64,000 nucleotides of DNA from Pseudonocardia sp. TRM90224 (GCF_021245725.1 NZ_JAJGSX010000014.1:62001-126000); one strand, 5' to 3'. Positions 15,899 to 24,191 are shown, numbered from the stretch's first letter. A program made the numbers and translations. The notes: generated by a model not told the origin, from the letters alone.

Positions 15899-17377
15899 CT
15901 ATGCCAGGCCGCGGGCGTCGACGGTGCCGAACGGCGTGGCCGGCCATTGTGCGATCCGGCGTGTCGCCGCGGTGCGGCGCCCGGCACGCAGGAGCGTGGC
16001 CAGCTCCGCGACGTGCTGGGCGTGGCCGTGGGCGCGCTCGCGGGCGTAGCCGGCAGCGGAGTCCTTGCTGACCATGAACGCCCAGTCGCTGGAGAGCGCG
16101 AGCAGCGCCTCCTGCGCGAGCGCGTCGCGCAGCGGGTCGCGGGCTGCGCCCGGCGCAACGCTGCTCAGCAGGGTCTTCTGCACCTGCTCGTTCAGCCCGA
16201 CGATGTCGGCGACCTGTTCGCCCGCCCACACCCGCCAGTCCTTGCCCGATCCCCATGACGACTCCGGGATGTCGACCGGGCCGCCGACCAGCCCGGCGTC
16301 CACCGCGCCGCGCAGGCTGGTCACCCGGACCCCGGCCGCGGGCAGCAGGCGCAGGACGGCGTCGAGCCAGGCGGGCCCCTCGTGCCACCAGTGCCCGAAG
16401 AGCTCCGTGTCGAACGCCGCGACGGTCAGCGCCGGGCGGCCGAGCCGTTCCTGCAGGTCCACGAGCCGCGAGCGGACGACTGCGACGAAGTCGGCGGCGT
16501 CGCGCCGGACGGCCGCGGCCGCGCGCTGCGGGTCGTACGGCCGCTTGCGCTCCGGTGCGACCGACCGGCCGGTGACCCGCGCCGGCTTGAGCCCGGAGGG
16601 GTGGTCGTACGTGTGGAAGTCGCGGTAGTCGCGCCCGCCCGGGTATCCCGAGCGCGGCGACCAGACCCGGTAGGTGACGTCGAGGTCGCGCCCGAACGCG
16701 ACGACGTCCGAGGAGCCGACCGTGCGGGCGAGCGCGGTCTCGCCGCGCAGTGCCGGGCCGTCGACGAGGAAGCGCCGCACGCCCGCGGCCGCGTACCCGT
16801 CCTCCATGCCGGGCGCGTAGCCGCACTCCGGCGCCCAGATCCCCGCCGGGCGGGTGCCGAGCCGCACGGTCGTGTCGACCAGCCCCGTCTCCAGCGCGAA
16901 CGCACGCACCTCCGGCTGCAGCAGCGGGCCGAACGCGTGTGTTGCCGGCCCGCCGAGCAGCTCGACCGCGCCCGCGTCGGAGAGCCCTCGCAGTACCGGT
17001 GACGCGCCGTGGCGCCACCCGCGCTCGAACGACTCCAGCGCGGTCGCGGCCTGCCGGTGCTCGTAGGCGGCGAGGTCGGGCAGGCGGGCCGCGGCGTCGT
17101 GCGCGCGCAGCATCCAGCCGCCGAGCCAGTGGTGCATCCCGTCGAGGCAGTGCGGGTCGTCGAGCTGCGCGGCGAGCACGGGCGTGACGCCGAGCGTCAA
17201 CAGGTCCCGCCTGCCCTCCTCGGCGAGGCGCGAGACGACCTCGACGACCGGGAGGTAGGCGTGCGCCCACGACTGGTAGAGCCACTCCTCGCCGACCGGC
17301 CACCGCCCGTGGTGGGCCAGCCACGGCAGGTGGCTGTGCAGGACGAGGCAGAACGTGCCGACCGTCGAGTCGCTCAC
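15899..17377 (-). CDS. GH57 1,4-alpha-glucan branching enzyme (Rv3031-like)
   Basis: 492 residues. GH57 signatures are complete: HSHLPW near the N-terminus, IWAPECGYAPG with the nucleophile Glu, and AFDTELFGHWWHEGP with the acid Asp; the C-terminal ~120 residues are the helical branching-enzyme domain. The GTG start at 17377 overlaps the stop of the methyltransferase as GTGA. This coupling of methyltransferase and GH57 is the arrangement of mycobacterial Rv3030-Rv3031, whose enzyme introduces alpha-1,6 branches into MGLP. Cytoplasmic. Confidence 0.92.
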   Translation of the reverse strand: MSDSTVGTFCLVLHSHLPWLAHHGRWPVGEEWLYQSWAHAYLPVVEVVSRLAEEGRRDLLTLGVTPVLAAQLDDPHCLDGMHHWLGGWMLRAHDAAARLPDLAAYEHRQAATALESFERGWRHGASPVLRGLSDAGAVELLGGPATHAFGPLLQPEVRAFALETGLVDTTVRLGTRPAGIWAPECGYAPGMEDGYAAAGVRRFLVDGPALRGETALARTVGSSDVVAFGRDLDVTYRVWSPRSGYPGGRDYRDFHTYDHPSGLKPARVTGRSVAPERKRPYDPQRAAAAVRRDAADFVAVVRSRLVDLQERLGRPALTVAAFDTELFGHWWHEGPAWLDAVLRLLPAAGVRVTSLRGAVDAGLVGGPVDIPESSWGSGKDWRVWAGEQVADIVGLNEQVQKTLLSSVAPGAARDPLRDALAQEALLALSSDWAFMVSKDSAAGYARERAHGHAQHVAELATLLRAGRRTAATRRIAQWPATPFGTVDARGLA

Positions 17378-18156
17378 GGCCGGGTGGCCAGCACGAGCAG
17401 GTCGAGGCTCGCGTCCACATCGGCGGGCGACAGCTCGAAGTCGGCGCAGGTCACCGACTCGACGTCGGCCAGCAGGCGGGCCGGCCACGCCGTGCCGGCG
17501 ACGGCGAGGCGCACCTGGGTGTCGACGAGCGAGCCGCCGTGCGCGGCGTCGAGCGCCCGCAGCCGCGGGCCGTGGTGCAGCCCCAGCACCTGCACGGAGG
17601 TGAAGCCGGCGTCGTCGACGATGGCGGCCAGCTCCGCGCCGGAGAGCTCGCGGGTGTGGAACGGGTTGAGCGGGGTGTCGCGGCCGGGGGAGAACGTGAT
17701 CCGGTTCGGCGTCGAGAGCAGCAGCTCGCCGCCGGGGCGCAGCACCCGCAGGCACTCGCGCAGGAACTGCTCCTGCTCCCACAGGTGCTCGACGACCTGC
17801 AACGACACCACCGCGTCGCACACGGCGTCGGCGATTGGCAGCGCAACGAGGTTGGCCCGCGCGACCGCCACCCGCGGGTAGCGGGAGTGCACGTGTGCAG
17901 CGGTCGTCGGGTCGTAGTCGAGCGCGAGCACCCGGCGGGCTCCCTCGGCGAGCAGGTCGGCACCGTACCCCTCGCCGCAACCGGCCTCCAGCACCACCGC
18001 GCCGGCGCACCGCGGCGCGACGGCCCGGTAGACGACCTCGTGGCGGCGGAACCAGTAGTTCTCCTCCGGGATGCCCGGCACGGTCCGCTCGCCGGTCAAC
18101 GGCAGGTGGGCGCTCACGCCCGCGACGGTGTCAGACAGCATGGTGATGGTCCACAT
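17374..18156 (-). CDS. SAM-dependent methyltransferase of the MGLP locus (Rv3030-like)
   Basis: 260 residues from ATG 18156; ATG 18141 (MLSDTVAGVSAHLPLTGERT) is an equally good start. Motif I is VLEAGCGEGYGADLL, with LDYDPTTAAH and VSLQVVEHLWEQEQFL following. LTGERTVPGIPEENYWFRRH before the core is, as I recall, characteristic of the mycobacterial Rv3030 protein. That protein is thought to methylate glucose units of MGLP; here the acceptor is inferred from the coupled GH57 gene. Divergent from the monooxygenase at 18181, with 24 bp between starts. Confidence 0.85.
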   Translation of the reverse strand: MWTITMLSDTVAGVSAHLPLTGERTVPGIPEENYWFRRHEVVYRAVAPRCAGAVVLEAGCGEGYGADLLAEGARRVLALDYDPTTAAHVHSRYPRVAVARANLVALPIADAVCDAVVSLQVVEHLWEQEQFLRECLRVLRPGGELLLSTPNRITFSPGRDTPLNPFHTRELSGAELAAIVDDAGFTSVQVLGLHHGPRLRALDAAHGGSLVDTQVRLAVAGTAWPARLLADVESVTCADFELSPADVDASLDLLVLATRP

Positions 18157-18180
18157 CAGGTCGATATCGTCACGCGTGTG

Positions 18181-19212
18181 ATGCCTGTGACGCATGTGGT
18201 CGGTGCCGGGATTGCGGGCACGGCGGTGGCGCTGGGGTTGCACGCGAACGGCGCCGAGGTCGTCGTGCACGAGGCCGGCGCGGAGGGCGACGCGGATGCC
18301 GGCGCGTTCCTCGCTGTTGCCGAGAACGGGATGGCGGCTCTTGCGCGCCTCGATGCCGACGCGGCCGTGCGTGACGCGAGCGAGCCGCTGCGCCAGCTGC
18401 TGCTCAGCGCCGCCGACGGGACCGAGATCGCCAGCAGGCCGCTGGGCAGCGCGGACGGGCCGGGGTACCGGTACCTGACCCGCGCGGCGCTCTGTGCCGT
18501 GCTGTGCGCCGAGGCGCAGCGCCGGGGGATCGAGATCCGATACGGCGAGCGGCTCAGTGCCGCCGAGACGACGCCCGAGGAGGTCCGCCTCACGTTCGGC
18601 AGCGGCGCCGTCGCGACCGGCGAGCTGCTGGTCGGTGCCGACGGGGTGCGCTCGGCCGTCCGGACGATGATCGACCCGGCGGCCGCGCCGCCCCGCTACG
18701 TCGGCCACCGCGTGTACTACGGGTACTCCGACGCCGTCGGCGAGCCGGTCGACCGCATCCACTTCGTCCGGGAAGCGGCGGCCACCTTCGGCGCCATCGC
18801 GACCGAGCGCGAGGGCACGTGGTGGTTCGCCCGCGCGTTCGGCCCCGCGCTCGGGCGCGCGGAACTGGCCGCCGCAACGACCCGGTCGATCGTCGCCGAG
18901 CTCACCGAGCTGCTGTCGGTCGGACGGCTCCCGTCGGCGATCGTCTCGGCGTCGCGCCGTGCGCTGGTCACCAACGCATACGACCTCGCGAACGTCCGGA
19001 TGTGGCACCGCGACCGGATGATCGTCATCGGCGACGCCGCGCACGCCGCGTCGCCCGCCACCGGCCAGGGCGCGTCGATGGCGCTGGAGGACGCGGTCGC
19101 GCTGGCCGAGGCGCTGCGCGACGGGCCCGACCTCGCCACCGCGTTCGCGAGCTACGAGCTGGCCCGTCGCGAGCGGGTGGAGGCGAACACGGCGGCCAGT
19201 GCCAGTATGTGA
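18181..19212 (+). CDS. FAD-dependent monooxygenase (PHBH fold)
   Basis: 343 residues. The FAD-binding GAGIAGTAVAL starts at residue 8, DG motif LVGADGVRSAVR follows mid-protein, and the second FAD motif is GDAAHAASPATGQGASMALED. No C-terminal extension is present. The substrate (small aromatic or polyketide-like) cannot be told from sequence. It is transcribed away from the MGLP-like genes. A long hairpin and two repeat elements follow it. Confidence 0.88.
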   Translation: MPVTHVVGAGIAGTAVALGLHANGAEVVVHEAGAEGDADAGAFLAVAENGMAALARLDADAAVRDASEPLRQLLLSAADGTEIASRPLGSADGPGYRYLTRAALCAVLCAEAQRRGIEIRYGERLSAAETTPEEVRLTFGSGAVATGELLVGADGVRSAVRTMIDPAAAPPRYVGHRVYYGYSDAVGEPVDRIHFVREAAATFGAIATEREGTWWFARAFGPALGRAELAAATTRSIVAELTELLSVGRLPSAIVSASRRALVTNAYDLANVRMWHRDRMIVIGDAAHAASPATGQGASMALEDAVALAEALRDGPDLATAFASYELARRERVEANTAASASM

Positions 19213-19313
19213 GGGGACGGCCCGCGCGTCGTGCCGGGAAAGTGGCTGTCAGGTGGATCGCCGCAGCCACCGCGGTGGACCGGCACCCCGGGATCCAGGC
19301 ACTGGCTGATCGG

Positions 19314-19353
19314 GAGTGTGCTCAGGGCTGTCGCGGCAGCCCTGGGCACACTC
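19314..19353 (+). terminator. 17-bp stem hairpin downstream of the monooxygenase
   Basis: Arms GAGTGTGCTCAGGGCTG and CAGCCCTGGGCACACTC (one G-U-compatible mismatch) around TCGCGG. It lies 102 bp after the stop in the 381-bp convergent gap 19213-19593. No U-tract follows, as is usual in high-GC actinomycetes. Confidence 0.55.
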
Positions 19354-19390
19354 AACTCACGATCCCGCCCGCTCGGCGACCGCCGGGATG

Positions 19391-19443
19391 TGCGCGAACG
19401 GCACTTTCAGGCCAACCTATCGTTCGAAAGTGCCGTTCGCGCA
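19391..19443. repeat. R3 inverted repeat, copy 1
   Basis: Perfect 18-bp arms TGCGCGAACGGCACTTTC and complement around a 17-bp loop. The same core (GAACGGCACTTTCG) is in the copy at 43223. It sits in the convergent gap between the monooxygenase and the CGNR gene, immediately before an R1 copy. Confidence 0.75.
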
Positions 19444-19462
19444 GCTCACGCCCCGGGTTGGG

Positions 19463-19521
19463 GAGGGCAGGAAAGCCACTTTCCTGCCCTGTGAGGGCCG
19501 GAAAGTGGCTTTCCTGCCCTC
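19463..19521. repeat. R1 inverted repeat, copy 2
   Basis: Same GGAAAGCCACTTTC ... GAAAGTGGCTTTCC pair as at 9158, with GGGCAGG/CCTGCCC flanks and a trailing GTGCGCAACGCAC palindrome. Located 70 bp from the end of the convergent CGNR gene. Confidence 0.8.
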
Positions 19522-19593
19522 GCGTGCGCAACGCACACACCCCGGCCGGCCACCACAGCCCCGCCCCTGGCCGCGGGGTTGGTCGTGATCCGG

Positions 19594-20133
19594 CTACGAG
19601 CCCGACTTGCGCGCCCGGTAGGCGGCCACTGCGGCCCGGTTGCCGCACGTCGTGCTGCAGAAGCGACGTGACCGGTTGCGGGAGAGGTCGACGACGAGCC
19701 CGTCGCAGGTCTCGTCGGCGCACACGGAGAGCCGGCTCATCTCGTCGGTGCGGATCACGTCGACCATCGCCATGGCGGTCTCGACGGCGATCCGGTCGGT
19801 GAAAGGCGCGTCCTCGTGGACGGCGTGCAGGTGGTAGTCGAACGCGTCGTGCCGCACGAGCTGCGGGACGACGGCGTCGAGCTCGGCGAGGATCTTGTTC
19901 ACGATCACGACGGCCTCGTCGCGGCTGCTGGTCAGCAGCGCGCGGATCGGGGCGCGCAGCGCGCGGACGGCGTCGAGCTCGGCCTGGTCGCGCGTCCTGG
20001 AGCCGGTGTAGCCGTGCGTGACGTAGAAGGTTTCGAGGTCCGCGAGCGTGGTCATGGTGTCGGGTTCGACCGCTGAGTTCACGAGCGCGACGGCAGCAAG
20101 CAACGACGCGTTGGTGTCATGAGCGAATGCCAC
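19594..20133 (-). CDS. CGNR zinc-finger protein (probable stress-response regulator)
   Basis: 179 residues from GTG 20133. An N-terminal helical ABATE-like domain (~120 residues) precedes the zinc finger: CADETC, then CSTTCGNR with four Cys ligands and the diagnostic CGNR tetrapeptide, followed by basic AAVAAYRARK. Such proteins are thought to bind DNA. It is divergent from the EamA transporter at 20173, and three GTCATGAG/CTCATGAC octamers lie across the two start regions, consistent with control of the transporter. Confidence 0.88.
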   Translation of the reverse strand: MAFAHDTNASLLAAVALVNSAVEPDTMTTLADLETFYVTHGYTGSRTRDQAELDAVRALRAPIRALLTSSRDEAVVIVNKILAELDAVVPQLVRHDAFDYHLHAVHEDAPFTDRIAVETAMAMVDVIRTDEMSRLSVCADETCDGLVVDLSRNRSRRFCSTTCGNRAAVAAYRARKSGS

Positions 20134-20193
20134 ATTGACATCTTACACGCACGCCGCATAACGTCATGAGCCATGGCGACAGTTACTCATGAC
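20116..20193. promoter_or_regulatory. cluster of three GTCATGAG/CTCATGAC octamers between CGNR and EamA genes
   Basis: Octamers at 20116-20123, 20163-20170 and, inverted, 20186-20193. The second and third form an 8-bp inverted repeat enclosing the EamA start codon. Candidate operators for the CGNR protein; chance recurrence of an 8-mer three times in 78 bp of GC-rich DNA is unlikely. Confidence 0.45.
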
Positions 20194-21117
20194 ACGGCGA
20201 TTCCGGCTCCCAGCAGGCTCACAGCGGGGCTCGGGTTCGCCGTGCTGGCCGCGGGGTCCTTCGGCCTCTCGGGGACGCTGGCGCGCGGGCTCATGGACGC
20301 CGGGTGGACCGCGGCCGCCGCGGTCACCGTGCGGATCGTGCTGGGCGCGCTGCTGCTCGTCCCGATCGCCGTGGTGCAGCTGCGCGGCCGGTGGGGGCTG
20401 GTGCGCCGCAACCTCGCGCTGATCGTCGCCTACGGGCTGATCGCCGTCGCCGGGTGCCAGCTCGCGTACTTCAACGCCGTCTCGCACATGCAGGTCGGGG
20501 TCGCGCTGCTGATCGAGTTCACCGCGCCCGTCGCCATCGTGGGCTGGCTCTGGGCCCGCCAGGACCAGCGGCCCGGTGTGCTGACGCTCGTCGGCGCCGC
20601 CTTCGGGCTCGTGGGGCTCTTCCTCGTGCTCGACCTGCTCTCCGGTGCGGAGGTCAGCGTCGTCGGGATCCTCTGGGCGCTCGCCGCCATGGTCGGCGCC
20701 GCGACCTACTTCGTGCTCTCCTCCCACGAGGACAACGGGCTGCCGGGCAGCGTCCTGGCCGCCGGTGGGCTGCTCGTCGGCGGGGTCGCGTTGTCGTTGG
20801 CCGGCGCGGTCGGCATCCTGCCGTTCACCGCGACAACGGCGCCGGTCGTGTTCCAGGGGTTCACCGTCGACTGGTGGGTGCCGGTGCTCACGCTCGGCCT
20901 CGTCTCCACCGCGCTGGCGTACGTCGCGGGCATCGCGGCGTCGAGGCGGCTCGGGTCGCGGCTCGGGTCGTTCTTCGCGCTGCTGGAGGTGCTCGCCGCG
21001 CTGGTGTTCGCCTGGGTGCTGCTGGGGCAGGTACCGGCGGTGGTCCAGGTGGTCGGCGGGGCGCTGATCCTGGCCGGTGTGATTTTCGTGAAGCTGGGCG
21101 AACCCCGGGCAGCGTGA
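20173..21117 (+). CDS. EamA-family (drug/metabolite) transporter
   Basis: 314 residues with ten hydrophobic segments in two EamA repeats of five (about residues 15-145 and 160-305). SFGLSGTLARGLMDAGWTA and EFTAPVAIVGWLWAR are typical. It probably exports a small metabolite or amino acid through the inner membrane. A short Lys/Glu-poor C-terminus follows VKLGEPRAA. The neighbouring divergent CGNR regulator suggests stress-linked induction (inference). Confidence 0.88.
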   Translation: MATVTHDTAIPAPSRLTAGLGFAVLAAGSFGLSGTLARGLMDAGWTAAAAVTVRIVLGALLLVPIAVVQLRGRWGLVRRNLALIVAYGLIAVAGCQLAYFNAVSHMQVGVALLIEFTAPVAIVGWLWARQDQRPGVLTLVGAAFGLVGLFLVLDLLSGAEVSVVGILWALAAMVGAATYFVLSSHEDNGLPGSVLAAGGLLVGGVALSLAGAVGILPFTATTAPVVFQGFTVDWWVPVLTLGLVSTALAYVAGIAASRRLGSRLGSFFALLEVLAALVFAWVLLGQVPAVVQVVGGALILAGVIFVKLGEPRAA

Positions 21118-21261
21118 CGTCCAGGCGCCGCAACCGGTGTTGCCAGGGAAGTCCGCCATGCCCTTCGGATCCACTGGTCTACGGCGAGCCGGTGAGCGCT
21201 GGACGGTCTCCCGCCCGCGTGCCCCGGGTGTACGCGGGATGGGTGCGAGACGCACACGTTG

Positions 21262-21314
21262 CCGGGAAAGCCACGTTCCCGGCCCCACGCGCCGGGAAAG
21301 TGGCTTTCCAGGCA
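21262..21314. repeat. R1b inverted repeat, copy 1
   Basis: Variant of R1: arms GGGAAAGCCACGTTCCC and GGGAAAGTGGCTTTCC around GGCCCCACGCGCC, preceded by CGCACACGTTGCC. A second R1b copy is at 57151. Confidence 0.75.
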
Positions 21315-21338
21315 CACGCCCGTCCGCTGGCCGGGCCC

Positions 21339-21400
21339 CGCCCGGCACGGATCACATCCCTTGTGGCGGCCCGGCGGGCCGTGGCGGACTCTCCTGAACC
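21339..21400 (-). repeat. R5 intergenic repeat, copy 1
   Basis: Reverse complement contains GTCCGCCACGGCCC and CCACAAGGGATGTGATCC, matching the element at 43127-43190 (GTCCGCCATGACCC, CCACGAGGGATGTGAATCC) at roughly four in five positions over about 60 bp. No internal stem is obvious. Confidence 0.6.
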
Positions 21401-21462
21401 TCCGGCGGAGCCGGAGGCCACTGGCGTGGTGTCCGCGCGGGTGTTGCGGGGTAGCCGTGCGC

Positions 21463-22470
21463 ATGACGGCATTCGGCTACACCCTGCTGTGCGAGCAGCG
21501 CGGGCCCCGTGAGCTCGTGCAGGACGCGGTCGCCGCCGAGCGGGCGGGCTTCGACTTCGAGGTGATGAGCGACCACTACTTCCCATGGCTCGACGAGATG
21601 GGGCATTCCCCGTACGCGTGGAGCGTGCTCGGCGCGGTGGCGACGGCCACCGAGCGGGTCGGGCTCATGACCTACGTGACCTGCCCGATCATCCGCTACC
21701 ACCCCGCCGTCGTGGCGCAGAAGGCCGCGACGATCGGGCTGCTCTCCGAAGGCCGGTTCACGCTCGGCCTGGGTGCGGGCGAGAACCTCAACGAGCACGT
21801 CGTCGGGCGCGGCTGGCCGCCGGTCAACGTCCGGCACGAGATGCTCGCCGAGGCCGTGCCGATCATCAGGGCGCTGCTCGACGGCGGCTACGTCAACTAC
21901 GTGGGTGAGCACTTCAGGGTCGACTCGGCGAAGCTGTGGGACCGGCCGGCCGAGGGTGTGCCGATCGCGGTCGCGGTCTCCGGTGAGCAGTCGGTGGAGA
22001 CGTTCGGGCCGGTCAGCGACGCGATGGTGGCCGTGGAGCCGGACGCGGAGCTGCGCAGCGCCTTCACCAAGGCGGCTAGGTACGACGTGCCGGCGATCGG
22101 CCAGCAACCGATCAGTTGGGGGCACGACGTCGACACGGCGGCGGAGCGGGCGCACGAGCTGTTCCGCTGGTTCGCCGGCGGCTGGAAGGTCAACGCGGAG
22201 CTGCCGGGCCCGTCCGCCTTCGCGGCGGCGACGCAGGCGGTGCGCACCGAGGACGTGCGCGCGGCACTGCCCTGCGGGCCCGACGTCACGGCGCACGTCG
22301 ATGCAGTGCGCCCGTTCGTCGACGCCGGCTACTCCCACGTCGCGCTGGCCCAGATCGGCGGCGAGACGCAGGTGGAGTTCCTCGAGTTCGCCGCTGCGCA
22401 GCTGCTGCCCGCGCTGCGGGAGGAGTTCGGGGAACCCAAGGACGCGCAGATCAAGCTGCGGCCCCGCTGA
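21463..22470 (+). CDS. LLM-class F420-dependent oxidoreductase (TIGR03557-like)
   Basis: 335 residues. F420-binding bacterial luciferase-fold signatures: MTAFGYTLLCEQRGPREL, DFEVMSDHYFPWL, and GLGAGENLNEHVVGRGWP, which is the hallmark of the F420-dependent glucose-6-phosphate dehydrogenase relatives. Probably oxidises or reduces a substrate with F420. It ends 3 bp from the convergent siderophore-binding protein gene, so terminators must lie within coding sequence. Confidence 0.88.
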   Translation: MTAFGYTLLCEQRGPRELVQDAVAAERAGFDFEVMSDHYFPWLDEMGHSPYAWSVLGAVATATERVGLMTYVTCPIIRYHPAVVAQKAATIGLLSEGRFTLGLGAGENLNEHVVGRGWPPVNVRHEMLAEAVPIIRALLDGGYVNYVGEHFRVDSAKLWDRPAEGVPIAVAVSGEQSVETFGPVSDAMVAVEPDAELRSAFTKAARYDVPAIGQQPISWGHDVDTAAERAHELFRWFAGGWKVNAELPGPSAFAAATQAVRTEDVRAALPCGPDVTAHVDAVRPFVDAGYSHVALAQIGGETQVEFLEFAAAQLLPALREEFGEPKDAQIKLRPR

Positions 22471-22473
22471 GGG

Positions 22474-23448
22474 CTACTCCTTCGGCACGTCGTAGGTCGT
22501 CGCGATGTCGTCGAGGATCACGTGGGCGCCCTGCAGGCCCACGGCGGTCATCCAGGTGAGGTCCTGGACGGTCTGGAGCTTGCCCTTCAGGGTGCCCCAG
22601 AGCGGGTTGGACCGGAACTGCTCGGCCTGCTTCGCCGACTCGCCCTTCTCGTCGTTCCAGGTGGCGACGAAGATGTTGTCGGCGTCGAGCGCGCCGATCT
22701 GCTCGGGGCTGAGGTTGGCGCTGATCTTGCCGGCCTCGACGCCCGTCGCGGTCGGGTTGAGCGCGAACCCGGCGTCGGTGAGCACGGTCCCGGAGAACGA
22801 CGTCGGCGAGTAGAGCCGGACGGTCGGTTCACCGGCGAACCGTACGACGGAGATCGTCGGGTTGCGGCCCAGCTTCGCCCGGACGGCGTCGCCGATGCGG
22901 CGGGCCCGCTGCTCGTAGGCGGCGATCTTCGCGTCGGCCATCTCGGGCCGGCCCAGCGCCCGGCCCAGCAGCCGGATGTTCTCCTTCCACGTCGGGCCCG
23001 TCGTTGCGCTGAACACCGTCGGTGCGATGCCCTGCAGCTGCGCGTGCTGCTGCTCGTGGCGGACCTTCGCCGAGACGATCAGGTCGGGGTCGGCCTGCGC
23101 GATCGCCTCGAGGCTCGGGTTGGAGAGCTCGCCGACGGACCGCGCGTCCTTGCCGTAGGTCTGCGCGTCGGGGCCGAGGTAGTCCGGCAGCTTGTCGCTG
23201 ATCCCCCGGTACGCGGTGAAGGCGACGACCTGCGCCTCCAGCGCGATCGCGGCGTCGACGTAGCTGGCGTCCAGCGCCGCGACGCGCACCGGCTTCGTCG
23301 GGATCGTCACCTGCCCCATGGCGTCGCTGATCGTGATCGGGAACCCGTCGGCGGCAGCCGGCGCGGCAGCCTCGGGGGCCGTGCCGCATCCCGCCAGCCC
23401 GGCCAGCACCAGCCCCGCCGCCAACGCGGTGATCACCCGCCTCGCCAT
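22474..23448 (-). CDS. iron-siderophore ABC transporter substrate-binding lipoprotein
   Basis: 324 residues from ATG 23448, which follows an AAGGAGGGTCC ribosome site. The signal peptide ends in lipobox LAGLAGC. The FepB/BtuF-like bilobal domain begins ITISDAMGQVTIPTKPVRVAALD; the segment PSLEAIAQADPDLIV is typical. It captures ferric siderophore at the outer face of the membrane; permease and ATPase genes are not in the window. A palindrome AGGTAAGGCTTACC just upstream resembles DtxR/IdeR iron boxes, implying iron repression. Confidence 0.92.
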   Translation of the reverse strand: MARRVITALAAGLVLAGLAGCGTAPEAAAPAAADGFPITISDAMGQVTIPTKPVRVAALDASYVDAAIALEAQVVAFTAYRGISDKLPDYLGPDAQTYGKDARSVGELSNPSLEAIAQADPDLIVSAKVRHEQQHAQLQGIAPTVFSATTGPTWKENIRLLGRALGRPEMADAKIAAYEQRARRIGDAVRAKLGRNPTISVVRFAGEPTVRLYSPTSFSGTVLTDAGFALNPTATGVEAGKISANLSPEQIGALDADNIFVATWNDEKGESAKQAEQFRSNPLWGTLKGKLQTVQDLTWMTAVGLQGAHVILDDIATTYDVPKE

Positions 23449-23458
23449 GGACCCTCCT

Positions 23459-23475
23459 TCGGTAAGCCTTACCTG
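23459..23475 (-). promoter_or_regulatory. DtxR/IdeR-like iron box upstream of the siderophore-binding protein
   Basis: On the gene strand AGGTAAGGCTTACC, an inverted repeat matching most of the known AGGTTAGGCTAACC core. Located about 12 bp upstream of the start codon, where holo-repressor would block expression under iron sufficiency. Confidence 0.6.
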
Positions 23476-23500
23476 GCTGCAGAGAGTAGCCGACACATTG

Positions 23501-23516
23501 TTGACTGATCTGTACA
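23501..23516 (+). promoter_or_regulatory. candidate TetR operator, TTGACTGATCTGTACA
   Basis: Lies 21 bp before the TetR ATG at 23538 and overlaps a possible -35 TTGACT. The same element, inverted, precedes the MFS gene at 24162 (TTGACTGACCAGTACA on the opposite strand): 14 of 16 bases match. Shared sites imply that this TetR controls both genes. Confidence 0.6.
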
Positions 23517-23537
23517 GAAGTGGTTAGCCTTCGTCAC

Positions 23538-24119
23538 ATGGGGCGGCCGAGGCAGTTCAGCGACACGGCCGTGCTCGACGCGGCGATGACCGTGTTCTGG
23601 GAGCGCGGCTACGAGGGTGCGTCGACACAGGAGCTGTGCGAGCGCACGGGCCTCGGTCGGGGCAGCCTCTACAACGCCTACGGCAGCAAGCACCGCCTCT
23701 ACGAGCAGGCCATTCAGCGTTACGCCGCGACGGCGGGCGCGAGGCAGCTCCAGATGCTCGCCGAGCCGGCGGCGACGGTGAAGGGCGCGCTGCGTGAGCT
23801 GATGATCGGTGTGATCGACGCCGACCTCGCCGATCCGGGCCGCCGTGGCTGCCTCGCGCTCAACGCCGCGACGGAGGCGTGCGGCCGCACCGCCACTGTT
23901 GCCGCGCTCGTCCGGCGCCAGTTCGACGACCTCGAACAGGCGATCTGCCATCTCGTCACGGTCGGCCAGCGCACCGGCGAGCTGCGGACCGATCGGCCGC
24001 CGATGCAGGTCGCCCGCACCTTCCAGAGTGCCTACTACGGTCTGCGCGCGCTCGCGAAGGTCACCGCCGACCGGCAGGCGCTGCTGGACGTCGTCGAGGG
24101 TGCCGTCGCCGCACTCTGA
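23538..24119 (+). CDS. TetR-family transcriptional regulator of the adjacent MFS exporter
   Basis: 193 residues. N-terminal MGRPRQFSDTAVLDAAMTVFWERGY, then the helix-turn-helix STQELCERTGLGRGSLYNAYGSK, typical of the NemR/AcrR-like group whose ligand domain often has a Cys (CLALNAATEACG here). Precedes the MFS gene by 72 bp on the same strand, and both carry the same operator motif. Expected to derepress export when its ligand is present. Confidence 0.9.
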   Translation: MGRPRQFSDTAVLDAAMTVFWERGYEGASTQELCERTGLGRGSLYNAYGSKHRLYEQAIQRYAATAGARQLQMLAEPAATVKGALRELMIGVIDADLADPGRRGCLALNAATEACGRTATVAALVRRQFDDLEQAICHLVTVGQRTGELRTDRPPMQVARTFQSAYYGLRALAKVTADRQALLDVVEGAVAAL

Positions 24120-24161
24120 TCCGCCGGGGTGTAGCGGCCGGGTTGCGGTGCGCCCACATTG

Positions 24162-24177
24162 TGTACTGGTCAGTCAA
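24162..24177 (-). promoter_or_regulatory. second copy of the TetR operator, before the MFS gene
   Basis: TGTACTGGTCAGTCAA on the plus strand, the inverted form of the 23501 site; its centre ACTGGTCAGT is nearly palindromic. Located 15 bp before the GTG start, over the likely -10 region. Confidence 0.6.
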
Positions 24178-24191
24178 GAAAAGGGGGAACA

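Larger units (their letters stand above)
21118..21461. other. 345-bp non-coding gap with repeat elements
   Basis: No credible gene. Holds a GTCCGCCATG fragment near 21148, an R1b copy at 21262 and an R5 copy at 21339. The promoter of the downstream F420-type gene must lie within or after these; no clear -35/-10 is seen. Confidence 0.6.

Noticed and set aside
19213..19593. Small gene in the gap after the monooxygenase
   Set aside because: Open frames there follow the arms of hairpins and repeats, have no ribosome sites and no recognisable composition.
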